A stretch of 64,000 bases of DNA from Nemertoderma westbladi. Its lineage: Eukaryota; Xenacoelomorpha; Nemertodermatida; Nemertodermatidae. Shown here in pieces: positions 22,883-35,635 of the stretch (within the stretch, counting starts at the first letter, position 1; each line of letters starts with the position of its first letter). The notes beneath the pieces are model-generated. The model ran no database searches. It saw nothing but the letters and a program-made list of their open reading frames with translations, and was not told where the DNA came from. The stretch spans positions 26,183 to 90,182 of the forward strand of contig JAUCBJ010006669.1 in the NCBI GenBank assembly GCA_032718475.1, given 5' to 3'. The translations under genes and the position numbers were made by a program.

Positions 22883-23537
22883 ATGAGCCATTTACGCTTA
22901 ATAGACCATCATGAAGGAGCTGAAGAACGTCAACATTTACTCGCCATATATTCCGGTACTGATAAATGGGAATATTTGAGGCCTCTCCTTAACACAAACT
23001 ATTTCTACACCTCAAGTCTGTTCTCTTTGTGTACTTTGGTTCTCGGTATTGCTTTAGTAATATCAACAAAGATCGCTCCCCTTTCAAAATACCACCAGAC
23101 CCTCTCCGAATTTGATTTGCAAAACTTCGCAATCATACTATATGTTGGTGGAATACTTTCAATGCTATACATACTGTATCGTTGTTTGTATTATAAAGCA
23201 AATCAAAGCCTCGAAAATGTTCACCCAAAACGAAAGTTCATACAGCTTAAACTTTTCATCTTTATCTGCGTAGCTGCCAGTTTCGGCATAGAGTTACTGG
23301 ATTTAATAGTTAAGTTTAATAATGAAGATGTTTCAAAATTTCACTCAGGTACCTATGTTGCTGAGATCATATTGAGGGTGTGTTTCATGTTTCTAGAAAC
23401 AATTGTTTTACATATTTACTCCTATGTATATTTACTGCCAACTGCTTTTGGTAACTTTTGTATATCTCATTGCATAACAGTGAACTTGTTCGAATGGTTT
23501 CAGACTGGACTAAAAGAGGCTTTAGAAGACTTCCCAA
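22883..23537 (+). CDS. otopetrin-like proton channel, exon 1 (N-terminal half)
   Basis: An ATG at 22883 (MSHLRLIDHHEG) starts a frame with hydrophobic segments at about residues 35-56, 73-95, 112-136 and 150-180. It ends with F-G-N-F-C-I-S-H-C-I-T-V-N-L-F-E-W-F and KEALEDFP. That matches, by eye, the otopetrin pattern of a His in a helix followed by an N-L-x-x-W-[LF] segment and an acidic end. A GTCAGT donor at 23538 leaves phase 1. Joined to 29316-30238 it gives 1,578 nt, exactly 526 codons, the usual size of otopetrins (about 500-600 residues, 12 helices). Otopetrins are plasma-membrane proton channels. Orthology to a particular OTOP is not claimed. Confidence 0.72.
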
Positions 23538-24179
23538 GTCAGTGATTTTTACTATTACCAAAATTGAAGGTTATATTATAATAATAATAGAAAATTATAG
23601 AGATAAAATTATTGCAAATAATATTACCCACAGATTTCAGTTGAACTCAACGAGGCTAAATAATGAAAAGAATCTCAATATAATCAAATTTTGCATTAGT
23701 GATAAATAGTATATATATAATATATATATAATAGATAATAAATGATAAATAAATATGAAAACAATCTTCAGGCATTAAATTACAGAGAATCACAGACCGG
23801 GCCAGGGCCGGACAGGTGGTAGCCCCAGCGTGACAAGTAGACACAATTTCATCTCATTTCATATCCGGTATAATGCCCCGGCGGCTTTATTTAGGTAAAA
23901 TATAGTAATAGTAATAGTAATAGTATCATACAAGTATAATACAGTAGATACAATAAGAAGAGTTTGTGGGGCGAGCCAAGACCGATTCTAGGGACCGAAG
24001 GGTAACAAAGGAGACAGGAAAGTTAGAGGAGACGTGTTGCACACGGGGCTGGCAGAGTGCGAGGGGGCATTAAATGTTAAGCCATTATGCGTACCGAAGG
24101 ATGACCAAGGGTCATCGGGAGCTTTAACGCCGGCGCACATATTGAGGGGGAGGCCAGCAGAGGTGGAATGTACCAGTGA

Positions 24180-24644
24180 GGATGAGATGAAGGGTGGCAT
24201 TCTACCGCCAAGTAACGACAAGATGAAGGGTGGCATTCTACCGCCAAGTAACGACAAGATGAAGGGTGGCATTCTACCGCCAAGTGGCGACAAGATGAAG
24301 GGTGGCATTCTACCGCCAAGTGGCGACAAGATGAAGGGTGGCATTCTACCGCCAAGTAACGACAAGATGAAGGGTGGCATTCTACCGCCAAGTGGCGACA
24401 AGATGAAGGGTGGCATTCTACCGCCAAGTGGCGACAAGATGAAGGGTGGCATTCTACCGCCAAGTGGCGACAAGATGAAGGGTGGCATTCTACCGCCAAG
24501 TGGCGACAAGATGAAGGGTGGCATTCTACCGCCAAGTGGCGACAAGATGAAGGGTGGCATTCTACCGCCAAGTGGCGACAAGATGAAGGGTGGCATTCTA
24601 CCGCCAATTGGCGACAAGATGAAGGGTGGCATTTTGCTGCCAGG
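24180..24644. repeat. 36 bp minisatellite, about 13 copies
   Basis: Unit GACAAGATGAAGGGTGGCAT followed by TCTACCGCCAAGTGGC. Units are nearly identical apart from AGTGGC/AGTAAC. It is open in several frames on both strands (plus strand DKMKGGILPPSG). Whether the surrounding GC-rich block is translated is unclear. Confidence 0.95.
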
Positions 24645-25703
24645 GGACGATGAGGAGTTCTGTGAGGAGTTGGAAAGACCCGATTTTGGGTGGAGGAGAA
24701 GGGAAAGTCAGATCCAAGAGAGTTGCAATCGACAAGGACAGTGGGGCGGAGAATAAGATGAACTACAGGGGGGCAGTGGGAGAGTTGCCTGCTGGAAGAA
24801 TCGCCCTTAGGTTGTTGAGTCGTCCAATAAGTTGGACTGAGGGGGGTGGGAATGAGGGCGATACACCCTTCCCACAAAAAATATAAAATAAATAAACGCT
24901 ACTAAATCTACGCTGTAGGTAGACATTATGTACATCTGATGGGTACGGACGTACCAACGTACATAATATATAGGTGTAGGTAGTTACAATTACGTACGTC
25001 AGATGGGTACAAATGTACCAACGTACCTAATTTACATACGCACTATTGTGGGCACTGAGGGCGCCACGTGAGGAGTTAAGGGGGGTATGTACACATACTG
25101 TAGTAGAAGGGTGCACAGTACCATAGTGAGGATTAAGAGGGGTATACATTGCGTACGTAATAAATACCAACACAAGCCGGGTCAATGGGACCAATAACAC
25201 GTAATACGTACTATTTGTGGGCGCCACGTAAGGAATTGTAGAGGGTATGTAGGCGTAGTAGAATAGATCGTGTAGGCCGCACGAACTAGACTTCTGTAGC
25301 GCATAGCCCGTGGTGCAGAGTTAGAGCATTGCTACAGAGCCAGAAAGTTGTCTGGTAGGAAGCTAGTACAAGGGTAACAAAATTGTAGCTAGTCTTCTCT
25401 GTAGGCAAGTAGTGATGAATTACTTACATAGTAATTGAGTAGTAGATAGAGTAATAGCACGTCAGTTGAGGTTGGGGAGTGAACACAGCACTGAAGAATC
25501 AGGGGTAAATTGGCACATAGAGGGGAATACTCGTACGAAACACTGGCAGAACGCAGATAGGGGGTAGGCCATCACTGATTTAAATTAATTAAGACCATAC
25601 TTAGTTATCTCTTGTCCTACTGAGCCTTTCTAAAGCACCACCAGTCTGGTGAGAGAGGAGAATCGTTATGGCGGAGAAACTATGAAGGAGTTTATCGTAT
25701 TCT

Positions 25704-26210
25704 GTGGAGAGGGGCGGATATATGGTCCCGGATGATGTGGAGACAGTAGAGGATGACGGTGGGACAAGAAAGGGGTCAGGAGGGTCGAGTAGAACTATAT
25801 TGCTGCATTTAGTGGCGGTGAACGGAGATATTTTTGTGTTTGACCTAGCGACCTATGGTAAGAAGACCGAGCCAAAGTTGAACCGCCTACCGGATGCGAT
25901 GCAGAAGCTGGTAAGGTCAAAGACTACTATCGAGATTGGATCGGCGATACGGGGCGACGCAGAGAGGATTATTGGACCAGACACCCCGAATCTTCTGGAA
26001 ATGCAGGTAGTCTACATATGGCTATGACGAAACCGGATGAATTAGGATTGGTGGATAACACGGGACAATAGGGAGCTGTGGCGGTGGGTCAGTTGATGCG
26101 ACTCACGTGCCACAAGCCGATGGAGTGGAACAAGTTCCGAGAGGAATACGGTGCGGGACTTCCGGATTCACTCAAGTGGGGGGCGAGACGGGGAGAGACG
26201 AGTCATATCA
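25704..26210 (+). pseudogene. possible DEDD-type 3'-5' exonuclease relic
   Basis: The frame from 25704 reads ILLHLVAVNGDIFVFDLATYG and later IEIGSAIRGDAERIIG. After a frame change near 26025, MTKPDELGLVDNTGQ, GQLMRLTCHKPMEW and REEYGAGLPDSLKW follow. The order (strand with FDL, then G-x-x-I-x-x-D, then a C-terminal YG-x-x-LP-x-x-L) resembles an RNase D/WRN-like exonuclease fold, but the resemblance is weak and frames are broken. It lies in the GC-rich insertion within the otopetrin intron. Confidence 0.25.
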
Positions 26211-26859
26211 TGTCCGAAAGGGGGGGTTAAGACACGTCGTGTAGACGAATATATAATATATAATATATGTACTATAGTCAAGTACAACATTTTTCCAATT
26301 AGCTACTGGGACTGGGGACTAATTGACTAGAACAGGAGGGCGAAACATTAGACGGATCCCATTTCTCAAGTGCGGCCGCACTAATGAAAATGTGGGAGCC
26401 CGACAGGAGCGTACGGAGAGTGAGAGCAAAGGGGGTTGAGTATTGGGGAAGTATGGAAGGGGAGGTACGAGAGTTAAGGGGGAAACTAAAGAGTGCGAGG
26501 GAGCGAGCGGAGAGGAGGATGAGTCGTAAGGGACTTGTGAGAGAGGAAGGGACAACAAAGTCCGAGAGATAAAATTGTGTGAGGAGTGAGGGCGATCGTC
26601 TAAAACAGAGAGGACAGATGCCTTGGTACAGCTTAGCTCGCAGATGTACCAAGGATGGGTAGTGAAAACAGACCCAGGGGGGCCAGCCTGGAAAGCTGAC
26701 CCCGAGAAGAGAATTCCACCCCATGTCCAATACTAGGTTGGATTCCAGCGGAATTGAAGCGCACTTAAGGTTGATGCTATCTTCTCACCGGGAAGATATC
26801 ATGGGGGGAGTGTAAGCGGATTCAATTCCATGCACTACCCAGCAGAAAATGGGCAAAGT

Positions 26860-29043
26860 GGCATTTTACCAATTGTAGTTGGGAAGGTTGCGGAAGATAA
26901 TCAACCAACGGCGACCTGCTGCGAAGACGCTTGTAGGAGTTGCGACCACAAGCGGTTTACTCCCGCAACTGAAAGATATGAGTATGAGAACCCTCCAGGA
27001 GAAATACCGGCTCGGTCGTCGCCCGGGTCAACAAGGACCGCGTCCCTCAGTGGTACACCAGGCTGGGGTCGATAAATTGGCTACTGGAACCGAAGACAGA
27101 GAAGAAAGAAGAACCAACCTGTTGAAATGTAAAAAGACACTAAAGATTGCTACAATGAACGCACACACGCTGAAAGCACTTACCAAACAGGGTGACATGG
27201 TCGCTCTGGCAATGGAATATAACATCGACATCATCTGCATCCAAGAACATCGGATTTGTCATGAAGACACTGCCATGAAGAACAATGACATTGGAAATAG
27301 ATGGACGTTAGTAACAAGCTCAGCAGTAAGAAACTCTGCCAATGCATCAATTGGTGAAGTAGGAATTCTGCTAAGCCCATTTGCACTTAAGACCCTAAAC
27401 AACATCGAATCTATAAATTCCAGGGTTATGATCGCAACATTTGATGGGAATCCCAAGACAACAGTTATATGTTGCTACAGTCCAACCAATGCCTCAGAGC
27501 CAGAACAAGCAGTCAAGTTTTATGAAGAACTGACTGGACTTATTAAGGACATTCTGAAACACAATGTTAAAGTCATTGCTGGTGACCTGAATGCGCAAAT
27601 TGGCCCAGAAGACATCAAGGGTTACACCTATAACACCAGTTCTAACAGAAATGGGTACTTACTTTTAGACCTAATGGAAGAATGTGAATTGATACCAACA
27701 AACAACACATTCGAAAAGTGTAAGGGGAAGCTATGGGCCTTTCAATACCCTAATGGAATCAAAGTACAACTGGATTACATCCTTATAAACAAAAAGTGGA
27801 GAAACAGCATGATCAACTGCGAGGCATACAGCTCGTTCAACCTAATTGGTTCGGACCACAGAATTGTGACTGCAGAGATCAGACTCAGTTTGAGGGCCAG
27901 CAAACCCAGGACAAGCAAGCAAATCAACTATGACTGAGAGAAACTCAGAACTGACAATGCTGTAAAGGATGCTTATACAGTAGAAGTTCAAAACCGCTTT
28001 GAAGCACTTCAATCAATGGATGAAGACCAGTCCACCGATTCAATATACCAGAATATAATAACAGCCCACAAGGAATCAGCTAAGAGGCATATCCCCCAGA
28101 AACCCCAACGAAAACAGTATTTGCCATGGCAAAACTCTGAGGTTACTTGTAAGAGAGAAGATCTTAAGATAGCCTACAAAGTTAAAACCGTACAACCAAC
28201 AACCGAAAACATTAACAAGGTTGAGAAAGCTAAGGACGATCTTAAATTGCCCTACAACATCAGCCAGGAAAAGTACATACAGGATAAAACTGAAGCAATT
28301 ACAACTGCTCACATACAGCAACAATCAAGACTTACCTGGCAAACTGTAAATTAGGTATCTGGTCGGAAAAGTTATGCAAAGGGGCGCCTCAAAGCCGATA
28401 GTCCTGAAGAACGTGTTGGGAAGTGGAAAAATCACTTCAGCAACTTGCTTGGGCAGCCACCAAACATCGAGGTCAGCCCTACAAGGAAAATATATGACAA
28501 GACACTACCTATAGAAACAGGGGACTTCACACCTGCCGAACTCCAAAGAAGCATTAAAAGCATGTCCAATAATAAAGCGAGTGGATTAGATGAAATCCCA
28601 GCGGAGGTATGGAAAACCGGAGTGCTAAACAGACCATTTTTGAATGTTTGCAACCGGATGTTAAAAGGGGAAAAGCCACCACCAATTTGGACTAAAGGTC
28701 AACTAAAGCCACTCCCCAAGAAAGGAGACCTCGGCATACCAACAAACTATCGTGGGATCTGTCTGCTTGTGGTAGCTGCCAAAATATACAATAAAATGAT
28801 TCTATATAGGATTAGGCCTCACATAGAGAAACTACTGCGTAAGAGCCAAAACGGATTTCGACCAAGTAGATCAACAATAGCTCAGATACTTGCACTACGG
28901 AGACTGATTGAAAGAATTAAGTCAAAGAATCTCCCCGCAGTCATGACTTTAGTGAGAAGGCATTCAAGCATTGAAGGCACTCAATCCATAGAGGTAAAAT
29001 GCTTGAAATTTTGCTTTTTGAAAATTTTGCTTTTCCTTGATAA
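26860..29043 (+). mobile_element. RTE-like LINE relic (family A), endonuclease and partial RT
   Basis: One frame reads an AP-endonuclease (KIATMNAHTL, ICIQEHRI, VIAGDLNAQIG, LDYILINKKW, GSDHRIVTAEI), then a linker and the start of RT (NNKASGLDEIPAEVW, LKPLPKKGDL, NYRGICLL, QNGFRPSRSTI). Nonsense codons interrupt it at 27935-27937 and 28352-28354, both in the same frame. A frameshift near 28950 moves the FSEKAFKH...SIHRGKMLEILL part to another frame. It stops at about 29043, next to an M1 MITE, before the FADD/YADD box. Dead copy inside the otopetrin intron. Confidence 0.8.
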
Positions 29044-29051
29044 AATGCTTT

Positions 29052-29164
29052 TCAGTGTTCTGATCCTCGGGACTTTATTTTCACTCACTCACTAACGTTC
29101 GTTCGTGTAACAAAGCCACTCAGATCATCACACTGTAAACTGCTACTTTACACACAAGTATGTA
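29052..29164 (+). mobile_element. MITE family M1, copy 2
   Basis: Shares CTAACGTTCGTTCGTGTAAC, CAAAGCCACTC and the right end TACTTTACACACAAGTATGTA with 9857-9969. It lies directly against the broken end of the RTE-like LINE, within the otopetrin intron. Confidence 0.7.
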
Positions 29165-29315
29165 AATAGTTATTAATTTTATCTGATCTGAAAAATTTAA
29201 ATAAAGAAGTAGTTCCTGGAAATACAATGCAAAATTTATTTTAGAAACATATTATGTAAATAAACATATTGAAAAACCTTAAAATTAAAACCGTAATTAT
29301 CACTGATTTACGAAG

Positions 29316-30238
29316 ACGAAAGCAATAAAACTAATAAAATTTCATCGCTTTTCAATTTTGTCACCAATGATTCCCATGAAATCTTCGGAAAAACTACTAA
29401 TGGTTCCCTTTCAAAGTTTCAATATCAATTGCAATTTCTATATCCATTTCGAGTGGAATTCTGTTTGGCTGTTACCATCCTTCTCATATTTATGTTCAAA
29501 AATGTCGGTGAGGAGCCACCAGATGATACGGATGAAGACAATGGAATGCTGAGAGTGGATGACGCCACCAAAACGAGCATTAAGTTGGCCGACATTGGTG
29601 GGAAATTGCTTGGAGTAATTTTCGCTGTGGCAACACTGGTAATGATAGTATTGGAGTTGGCAAACAATAAAACATTTGATAAATATTACTCGTATTTACT
29701 CTTATTAGAGTTTACTTTCATGATTCCTAGCACGGCAGTACTAGGATGGGCTCTGAAAGTTGGCCATGAAAAAGGTCCCGTACCACAACAAATCAACAAG
29801 ACACTTACAGCCGTTTCTTTAGTCGGTATTTACAGTTGGGCTGCGTATAGTATATACAGTGTTATATTTCATCCAAGTGATGAGAAACATAAAACGGTTA
29901 AGCAATATCGGTTAATAATATCGGTACACTTGCTTCAAATGATAGAATCGGGGTTTCAGGCCGGTGTCATAATGATGGGAATCCGGCGTAAAGGGCCTAT
30001 TAGTCCAGGTTGGCTACACGTCAAAGGAGTTGTAAGCTTCCTTCTCATCACTAATGGAGCCCTTACAATCAACTCCGTGTTTGAGATCAAGGATGCCGAT
30101 ATAGCTGGCGAGGTTCAGATGGATTTCTATGGGAAATATTGGAGCATAATAATTCACTTACTTAATCCTTTAATTGTACTATTCCGCGCTCATTCAACAA
30201 TATCGTTTTGGGAAATATATCATGATGCTTATTATTGA
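29316..30238 (+). CDS. otopetrin-like proton channel, exon 2 (C-terminal half)
   Basis: The exon starts in phase 1 after AG at 29314-29315 and ends at TGA 30236-30238. It reads YLYP-like QFLYPFRVEFCLAV, a signature I associate with the middle of otopetrins, then about six further hydrophobic segments. It ends with LLNPLIVLFRAHSTISFWEI, close to the otopetrin C-terminal P-L-x-x-[FL]-[YF]-R-x-H-S pattern. The acceptor has a poor pyrimidine tract. Poly(A) signals AATAAA occur at 30474-30479 and 30493-30498. With exon 1 this makes a full-length, intact family member. Confidence 0.72.
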
Positions 30239-30579
30239 CATTTGTGTGACCCGTGTGGGGCTAAATGTCAACGCCAATCAATGCTAATTATTACAGAACG
30301 GCCTACATAGCAAATAGACATATTACCTATGCATAGTAATGTTTATCTTTATTATAGCTCGATATCCCATTACACAAACTTTAATTATTTAATTTAGATT
30401 TATTTATTCTTTTTCTAGGTTTATTCTATAAACACAGTACAATCTCCAGTTAACAGAATAACTACATTTCAACAATAAAATTTATATTGTACAATAAAAG
30501 AAATACTTGATTTACCTTCTCATCATTGCGTAATTGTCCACTCCCAACACTATAAGTATATAAGGGATCTTTGGATGAG
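30239..30579 (+). terminator. 3' UTR and polyadenylation signals of the otopetrin-like gene
   Basis: AATAAA at 30474-30479 and AATAAA at 30493-30498 lie about 240-260 bases past the stop. The large 42 bp array begins less than 100 bases further on. Confidence 0.5.
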
Positions 30580-33500
30580 TGGTAAATAGACTATTCTGCA
30601 ACGATATTGTAACGATATTGAAGGTAAATAGACTATTCTGCAAAGATATTGTAACGATATTGATGGTAAATAGACTATTCTGCAACGATATTGTAACGAT
30701 ATTGAAGGTAAATAGACTATTCTGCAACGATATTGTAACGATATTGAAGGTAAATAGACTATTCTGCAACGATATTGTAACGATATTGAAGGTAAATAGA
30801 CTATTCTGCAACGATATTGTAACGATATTGATGGTAAATAGACTATTCTGCAACGATATTGTAACGATATTGAAGGTAAATAGACTATTCTGCAACGATA
30901 TTGTAACGATATTGAAGGTAAATAGACTATTCTGCAACGATATTGTAACGATATTGATGGTAAATAGACTATTCTGCAACGATATTGTAACGATATTGAA
31001 GGTAAATAGACTATTCTGCAACGATATTGTAACGATATTGAAGGTAAATAGACTATTCTGCAACGATATTGTAACGATATTGAAGGTAAATAGACTATTC
31101 TGCAAAGATATTGTAACGATATTGATGGTAAATAGACTATTCTGCAACGATATTGTAACGATATTGAAGGTAAATAGACTATTCTGCAACGATATTGTAA
31201 CGATATTGAAGGTAAATAGACTATTCTGCAACGATATTGTAACGATATTGAAGGTAAATAGACTATTCTGCAACGATATTGTAACGATATTGATGGTAAA
31301 TAGACTATTCTGCAACGATATTGTAACGATATTGAAGGTAAATAGACTATTCTGCAACGATATTGTAACGATATTGAAGGTAAATAGACTATTCTGCAAC
31401 GATATTGTAACGATATTGATGGTAAATAGACTATTCTGCAACGATATTGTAACGATATTGAAGGTAAATAGACTATTCTGCAACGATATTGTAACGATAT
31501 TGAAGGTAAATAGACTATTCTGCAACGATATTGTAACGATATTGAAGGTAAATAGACTATTCTGCAACGATATTGTAACGATATTGAAGGTAAATAGACT
31601 ATTCTGCAACGATATTGTAACGATATTGAAGGTAAATAGACTATTCTGCAACGATATTGTAACGATATTGACGGTAAATAATTCTGCAACGATATTGTAA
31701 CGATATTGAAGGTAAATAGACTATTCTGCAACGATATTGTAACGATATTGAAGGTAAATAGACTATTCTGCAACGATATTGTAACGATATTGAAGGTAAA
31801 TAGACTATTCTGCAACGATATTGTAACGATATTGAAGGTAAATAGACTATTCTGCAACGATATTGTAACGATATTGAAGGTAAATAGACTATTCTGCAAC
31901 GATATTGTAACGATATTGAAGGTAAATAGACTATTCTGCAACGATATTGTAACGATATTGAAGGTAAATAGACTATTCTGCAACGATATTGTAACGATAT
32001 TGAAGGTAAATAGACTATTCTGCAACGATATTGTAACGATATTGAAGGTAAATAGACTATTCTGCAACGATATTTTAACGATATTGATGGTAAATAGACT
32101 ATTCTGCAACGATATTGTAACGATATTGATGGTAAATAGACTATTCTGCAACGATATTGTAACGATATTGAAGGTAAATAGACTATTCTGCAACGATATT
32201 GTAACGATATTGATGGTAAATAGACTATTCTGCAACGATATTGTAACGATATTGATGGTAAATAGACTATTCTGCAACGATATTGTAACGATATTGATGG
32301 TAAATAGACTATTCTGCAACGATATTGTAACGATATTGAAGGTAAATAGACTATTCTGCAACGATATTGTAACGATATTGAAGGTAAATAGACTATTCTG
32401 CAACGATATTGTAACGATATTGAAGGTAAATAGACTATTCTGCAACGATATTGTAACGATATTGAAGGTAAATAGACTATTCTGCAACGATATTGTAACG
32501 ATATTGATGGTAAATAGACTATTCTGCAACGATATTGTAACGATATTGAAGGTAAATAGACTATTCTGCAACGATATTGTAACGATACTGAAGGTAAATA
32601 GACTATTCTGCAACGATATTGTAACGATATTGAAGGTAAATAGACTATTCTGCAATGATATTGTAACGATATTGAAGGTAAATAGACTATTCTGCAACGA
32701 TATTGTAACGATATTGAAGGTAAATAGACTATTCTGCAACGATATTGTAACGATATTGAAGGTAAATAGACTATTCTGCAACGATATTGTAACGATATTG
32801 AAGGTAAATAGACTATTCTGCAACGATATTGTAACGATATTGAAGGTAAATAGACTATTCTGCAACGATATTGTAACGATATTGATGGTAAATAGACTAT
32901 TCTGCAACGATATATTGTAACGATATTGATGGTAAATAGACTATTCTGCAACGATATATTGTAACGATATCGATGGTAAATAGACTATTCTGCAACGATA
33001 TTGTAACGATATTGAAGGTAAATAGACTATTCTGCAACGATATTGTAACGATATTGAAGGTAAATAGACTATTCTGCAACGATATTGTAACGATATTGAT
33101 GGTAAATAGACTATTCTGCAACGATATTGTAACGATATTGAAGGTAAATAGACTATTCTGCAACGATATTGTAACGATATTGAAGGTAAATAGACTATTC
33201 TGCAACGATATTGTAACGATATTGATGGTAAATAGACTATTCTGCAACGATATTGTAACGATATTGATGGTAAATAGACTATTCTGCAACGATATTGTAA
33301 CGATATTGAAGGTAAATAGACTATTCTGCAACGATATTGTAACGATATTGAAGGTAAATAGACTATTCTGCAACGATATTGTAACGATATTGATGGTAAA
33401 TAGACTATTCTGCAACGATATTGTAACGATATTGATGGTAAATAGACTATTCTGCAACGATATTGTAACGATATTGAAGGTAAATAGACTATTCTGCAAC

Positions 33501-34757
33501 GATATTGTAACGATATTGAAGGTAAATAGACTATTCTGCAACGATATTGTAACGATATTGAAGGTAAATAGACTATTCTGCAACGATATTGTAACGATAT
33601 TGATGGTAAATAGACTATTCTGCAACGATATTGTAACGATATTGATGGTAAATAGACTATTCTGCAACGATATTGTAACGATATTGAAGGTAAATAGACT
33701 ATTCTGCAACGATATTGTAACGATATTGAAGGTAAATAGACTATTCTGCAACGATATTGTAACGATATTGAAGGTAAATAGACTATTCTGCAACGATATT
33801 GTAACGATATTGATGGTAAATAGACTATTCTGCAACGATATTGTAACGATATTGAAGGTAAATAGACTATTCTGCAACGATATTGTAACGATATTGAAGG
33901 TAAATAGACTATTCTGCAACGATATTGTAACGATATTGAAGGTAAATAGACTATTCTGCAACGATATTGTAACGATATTGAAGGTAAATAGACTATTCTG
34001 CAACGATATTGTAACGATATTGAGGGTAAGTAGACTATTCTGCAACGATATTGTAACGATATTGAAGGTAAATAGACTATTCTGCAACGATATTGTAACG
34101 ATATTGAAGGTAAATAGACTATTCTGCAACGATATTGTAACGATATTGATGGTAAATTGACTATTCTGCAACGATATTGTAACGATATTGAAGGTAAATA
34201 GACTATTCTGCAACGATATTGTAACGATATTGAAGGTAAATAGACTATTCTGCAACGATATTGTAACGATATTGAGGGTAAGTAGACTATTCTGCAACGA
34301 TATTGTAACGATATTGAAGGTAAATAGACTATTCTGCAACGATATTGTAACGATATTGAAGGTAAATAGACTATTCTGCAACGATATTGTAACGATATTG
34401 ATGGTAAATTGACTATTCTGCAACGATATTGTAACGATATTGAAGGTAAATAGACTATTCTGCAACGATATTGTAACGATATTGAAGGTAAATAGACTAT
34501 TCTGCAACGATATTGTAACGATATTGAAGGTAAATAGACTATTCTGCAACGATATTGTAACGATATTGAAGGTAAATAGACTATTCTGCAACGATATTGT
34601 AACGATATTGATGGTAAATAGACTATTCTGCAACGATATTGTAACGATATTGATGGTAAATAGACTATTCTGCAACGATATTGTAACGATATTGATGGTA
34701 AATAGACTATTCTGCAACGATATTGTAACGATATTGAAGGTAAATAGACTATTCTGT
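30580..34757. repeat. 42 bp satellite, about 100 copies
   Basis: Unit of 42 bp: GGTAAATAGACTATTCTGCA, ACGATATTGTAACGATATTG and AA. Each unit contains an internal near-duplication of AACGATATTG. The commonest variant is GAAGG versus GATGG. A block with GAGGGTAAGTAGAC and GATGGTAAATTGAC recurs 252 bp (six units) later, at 34022/34274 and 34147/34399, showing a recent multi-unit duplication. Open frames on both strands reflect a stop-poor unit of 14 codons. Confidence 0.97.
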
Positions 34758-35383
34758 ATCGTGCAATAAATAGTTGGAAGTTTAGTTAAGACCCGTTTCC
34801 GCGCTGCTTTTTTGTTTTTTTTTAACAATTTCTAGAAATTTATTGCTTCAAGATGAATCTGAGAAATTTGGAATGTTAAAACATAAAATATAGAATAAAG
34901 CTCCAAAAGAGGCTTATAATAAAGCTTAAAAAAAAAAGCTCAGAATAACGCACATAAAAAAGCAGAGCGGAAACTGGCCTAAGTGATTTAACGATTTGAC
35001 TATATGGTTTAAAGCAGTGATTAGTTGCATAGTTAAGAAATTAAATTGTATAATTTTTATCCATTTTTAGTTGCATTAAGAAATTAAATTGTATAATTTT
35101 TATCCATTTTTAATATTTAAATTAAATGTAATATAATTAATAATAGTTAAAGTATTTGTATTAATATGAAATATTTGAATTAATATGAAATATACAATAA
35201 AGGAATACACGTTTCATATTTTTTTATAATTTTTAACAAGAGATATTTAATTTATCGATTGACAGTGTTACAGCTACTTGCACTACGAACATAATTGCAC
35301 CACCGACAGTATTAGTTGTTGGCATGATCGACATTTTAGTACCGGTCAGGGAGGTCGGATCCCCGCAGCTAGCGCCCTGCGTA
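34758..35383. other. AT-rich spacer
   Basis: No gene seen. A 50-60 base stretch around AAGAAATTAAATTGTATAAT is duplicated in tandem near 35035-35115. Confidence 0.4.
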
Positions 35384-35505
35384 GCCTCGCATAATAAGTT
35401 CGAGCGAAGGAGCGCGAAATGTAGGCGCCTCCGCACACCGCCCAAAACACAATCGAGGCCGCGTTCGCGTATCATAATAATATGCTGATTGGGGAGCATA
35501 TTATA
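35384..35505. repeat. 122 bp direct repeat, left copy
   Basis: Starts GCCTCGCATAAT and ends GGGAGCATATTATA. It is nearly identical, in the same orientation, to 36570-36691. Together they bracket the LINE fragment at 35636-36517. Confidence 0.85.
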
Positions 35506-35635
35506 TATTTTTAATTAACAAGCCAGGGAAGCGGCACTTAAACAACAACTGGGCAGTAAAAGGTTAAAATATAGACAAATAAATAATTATGTAAAAAGTA
35601 TTAAAAGCACGAATATTTAGAATTCCTTGGTTACG

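Larger units (their letters stand above)
23538..29315 (+). other. 5.8 kb intron of the otopetrin-like gene, filled by mobile DNA
   Basis: The intron runs from GTCAGT at 23538 to an acceptor AG at 29314-29315 by my model. It holds a GC-rich block (about 23940-26860) with a 36 bp array and an exonuclease-like relic, an RTE-like LINE relic and an M1 MITE. An alternative acceptor at 29452-29453 keeps the same phase but would lose the L-Y-P-F part of the conserved segment. Confidence 0.5.

Noticed and set aside
24034-24756. 240-codon frame including the DKMKGGILPPSG repeats
   Set aside because: It starts at a non-ATG codon, is equally open on the other strand because of the 36 bp unit, and its non-repeat ends match nothing I can name.
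26800-26870. Polypurine tract plus TGTAAG as the start of a 3' LTR
   Set aside because: A G-run followed by TG is suggestive, but no matching 5' LTR or primer-binding site was found.
30512-34828. Very long open frames on both strands of the 42 bp satellite (up to 785 codons)
   Set aside because: They follow from a stop-poor 42 bp unit; every copy repeats the same 14 residues and no non-repeat domain is attached.
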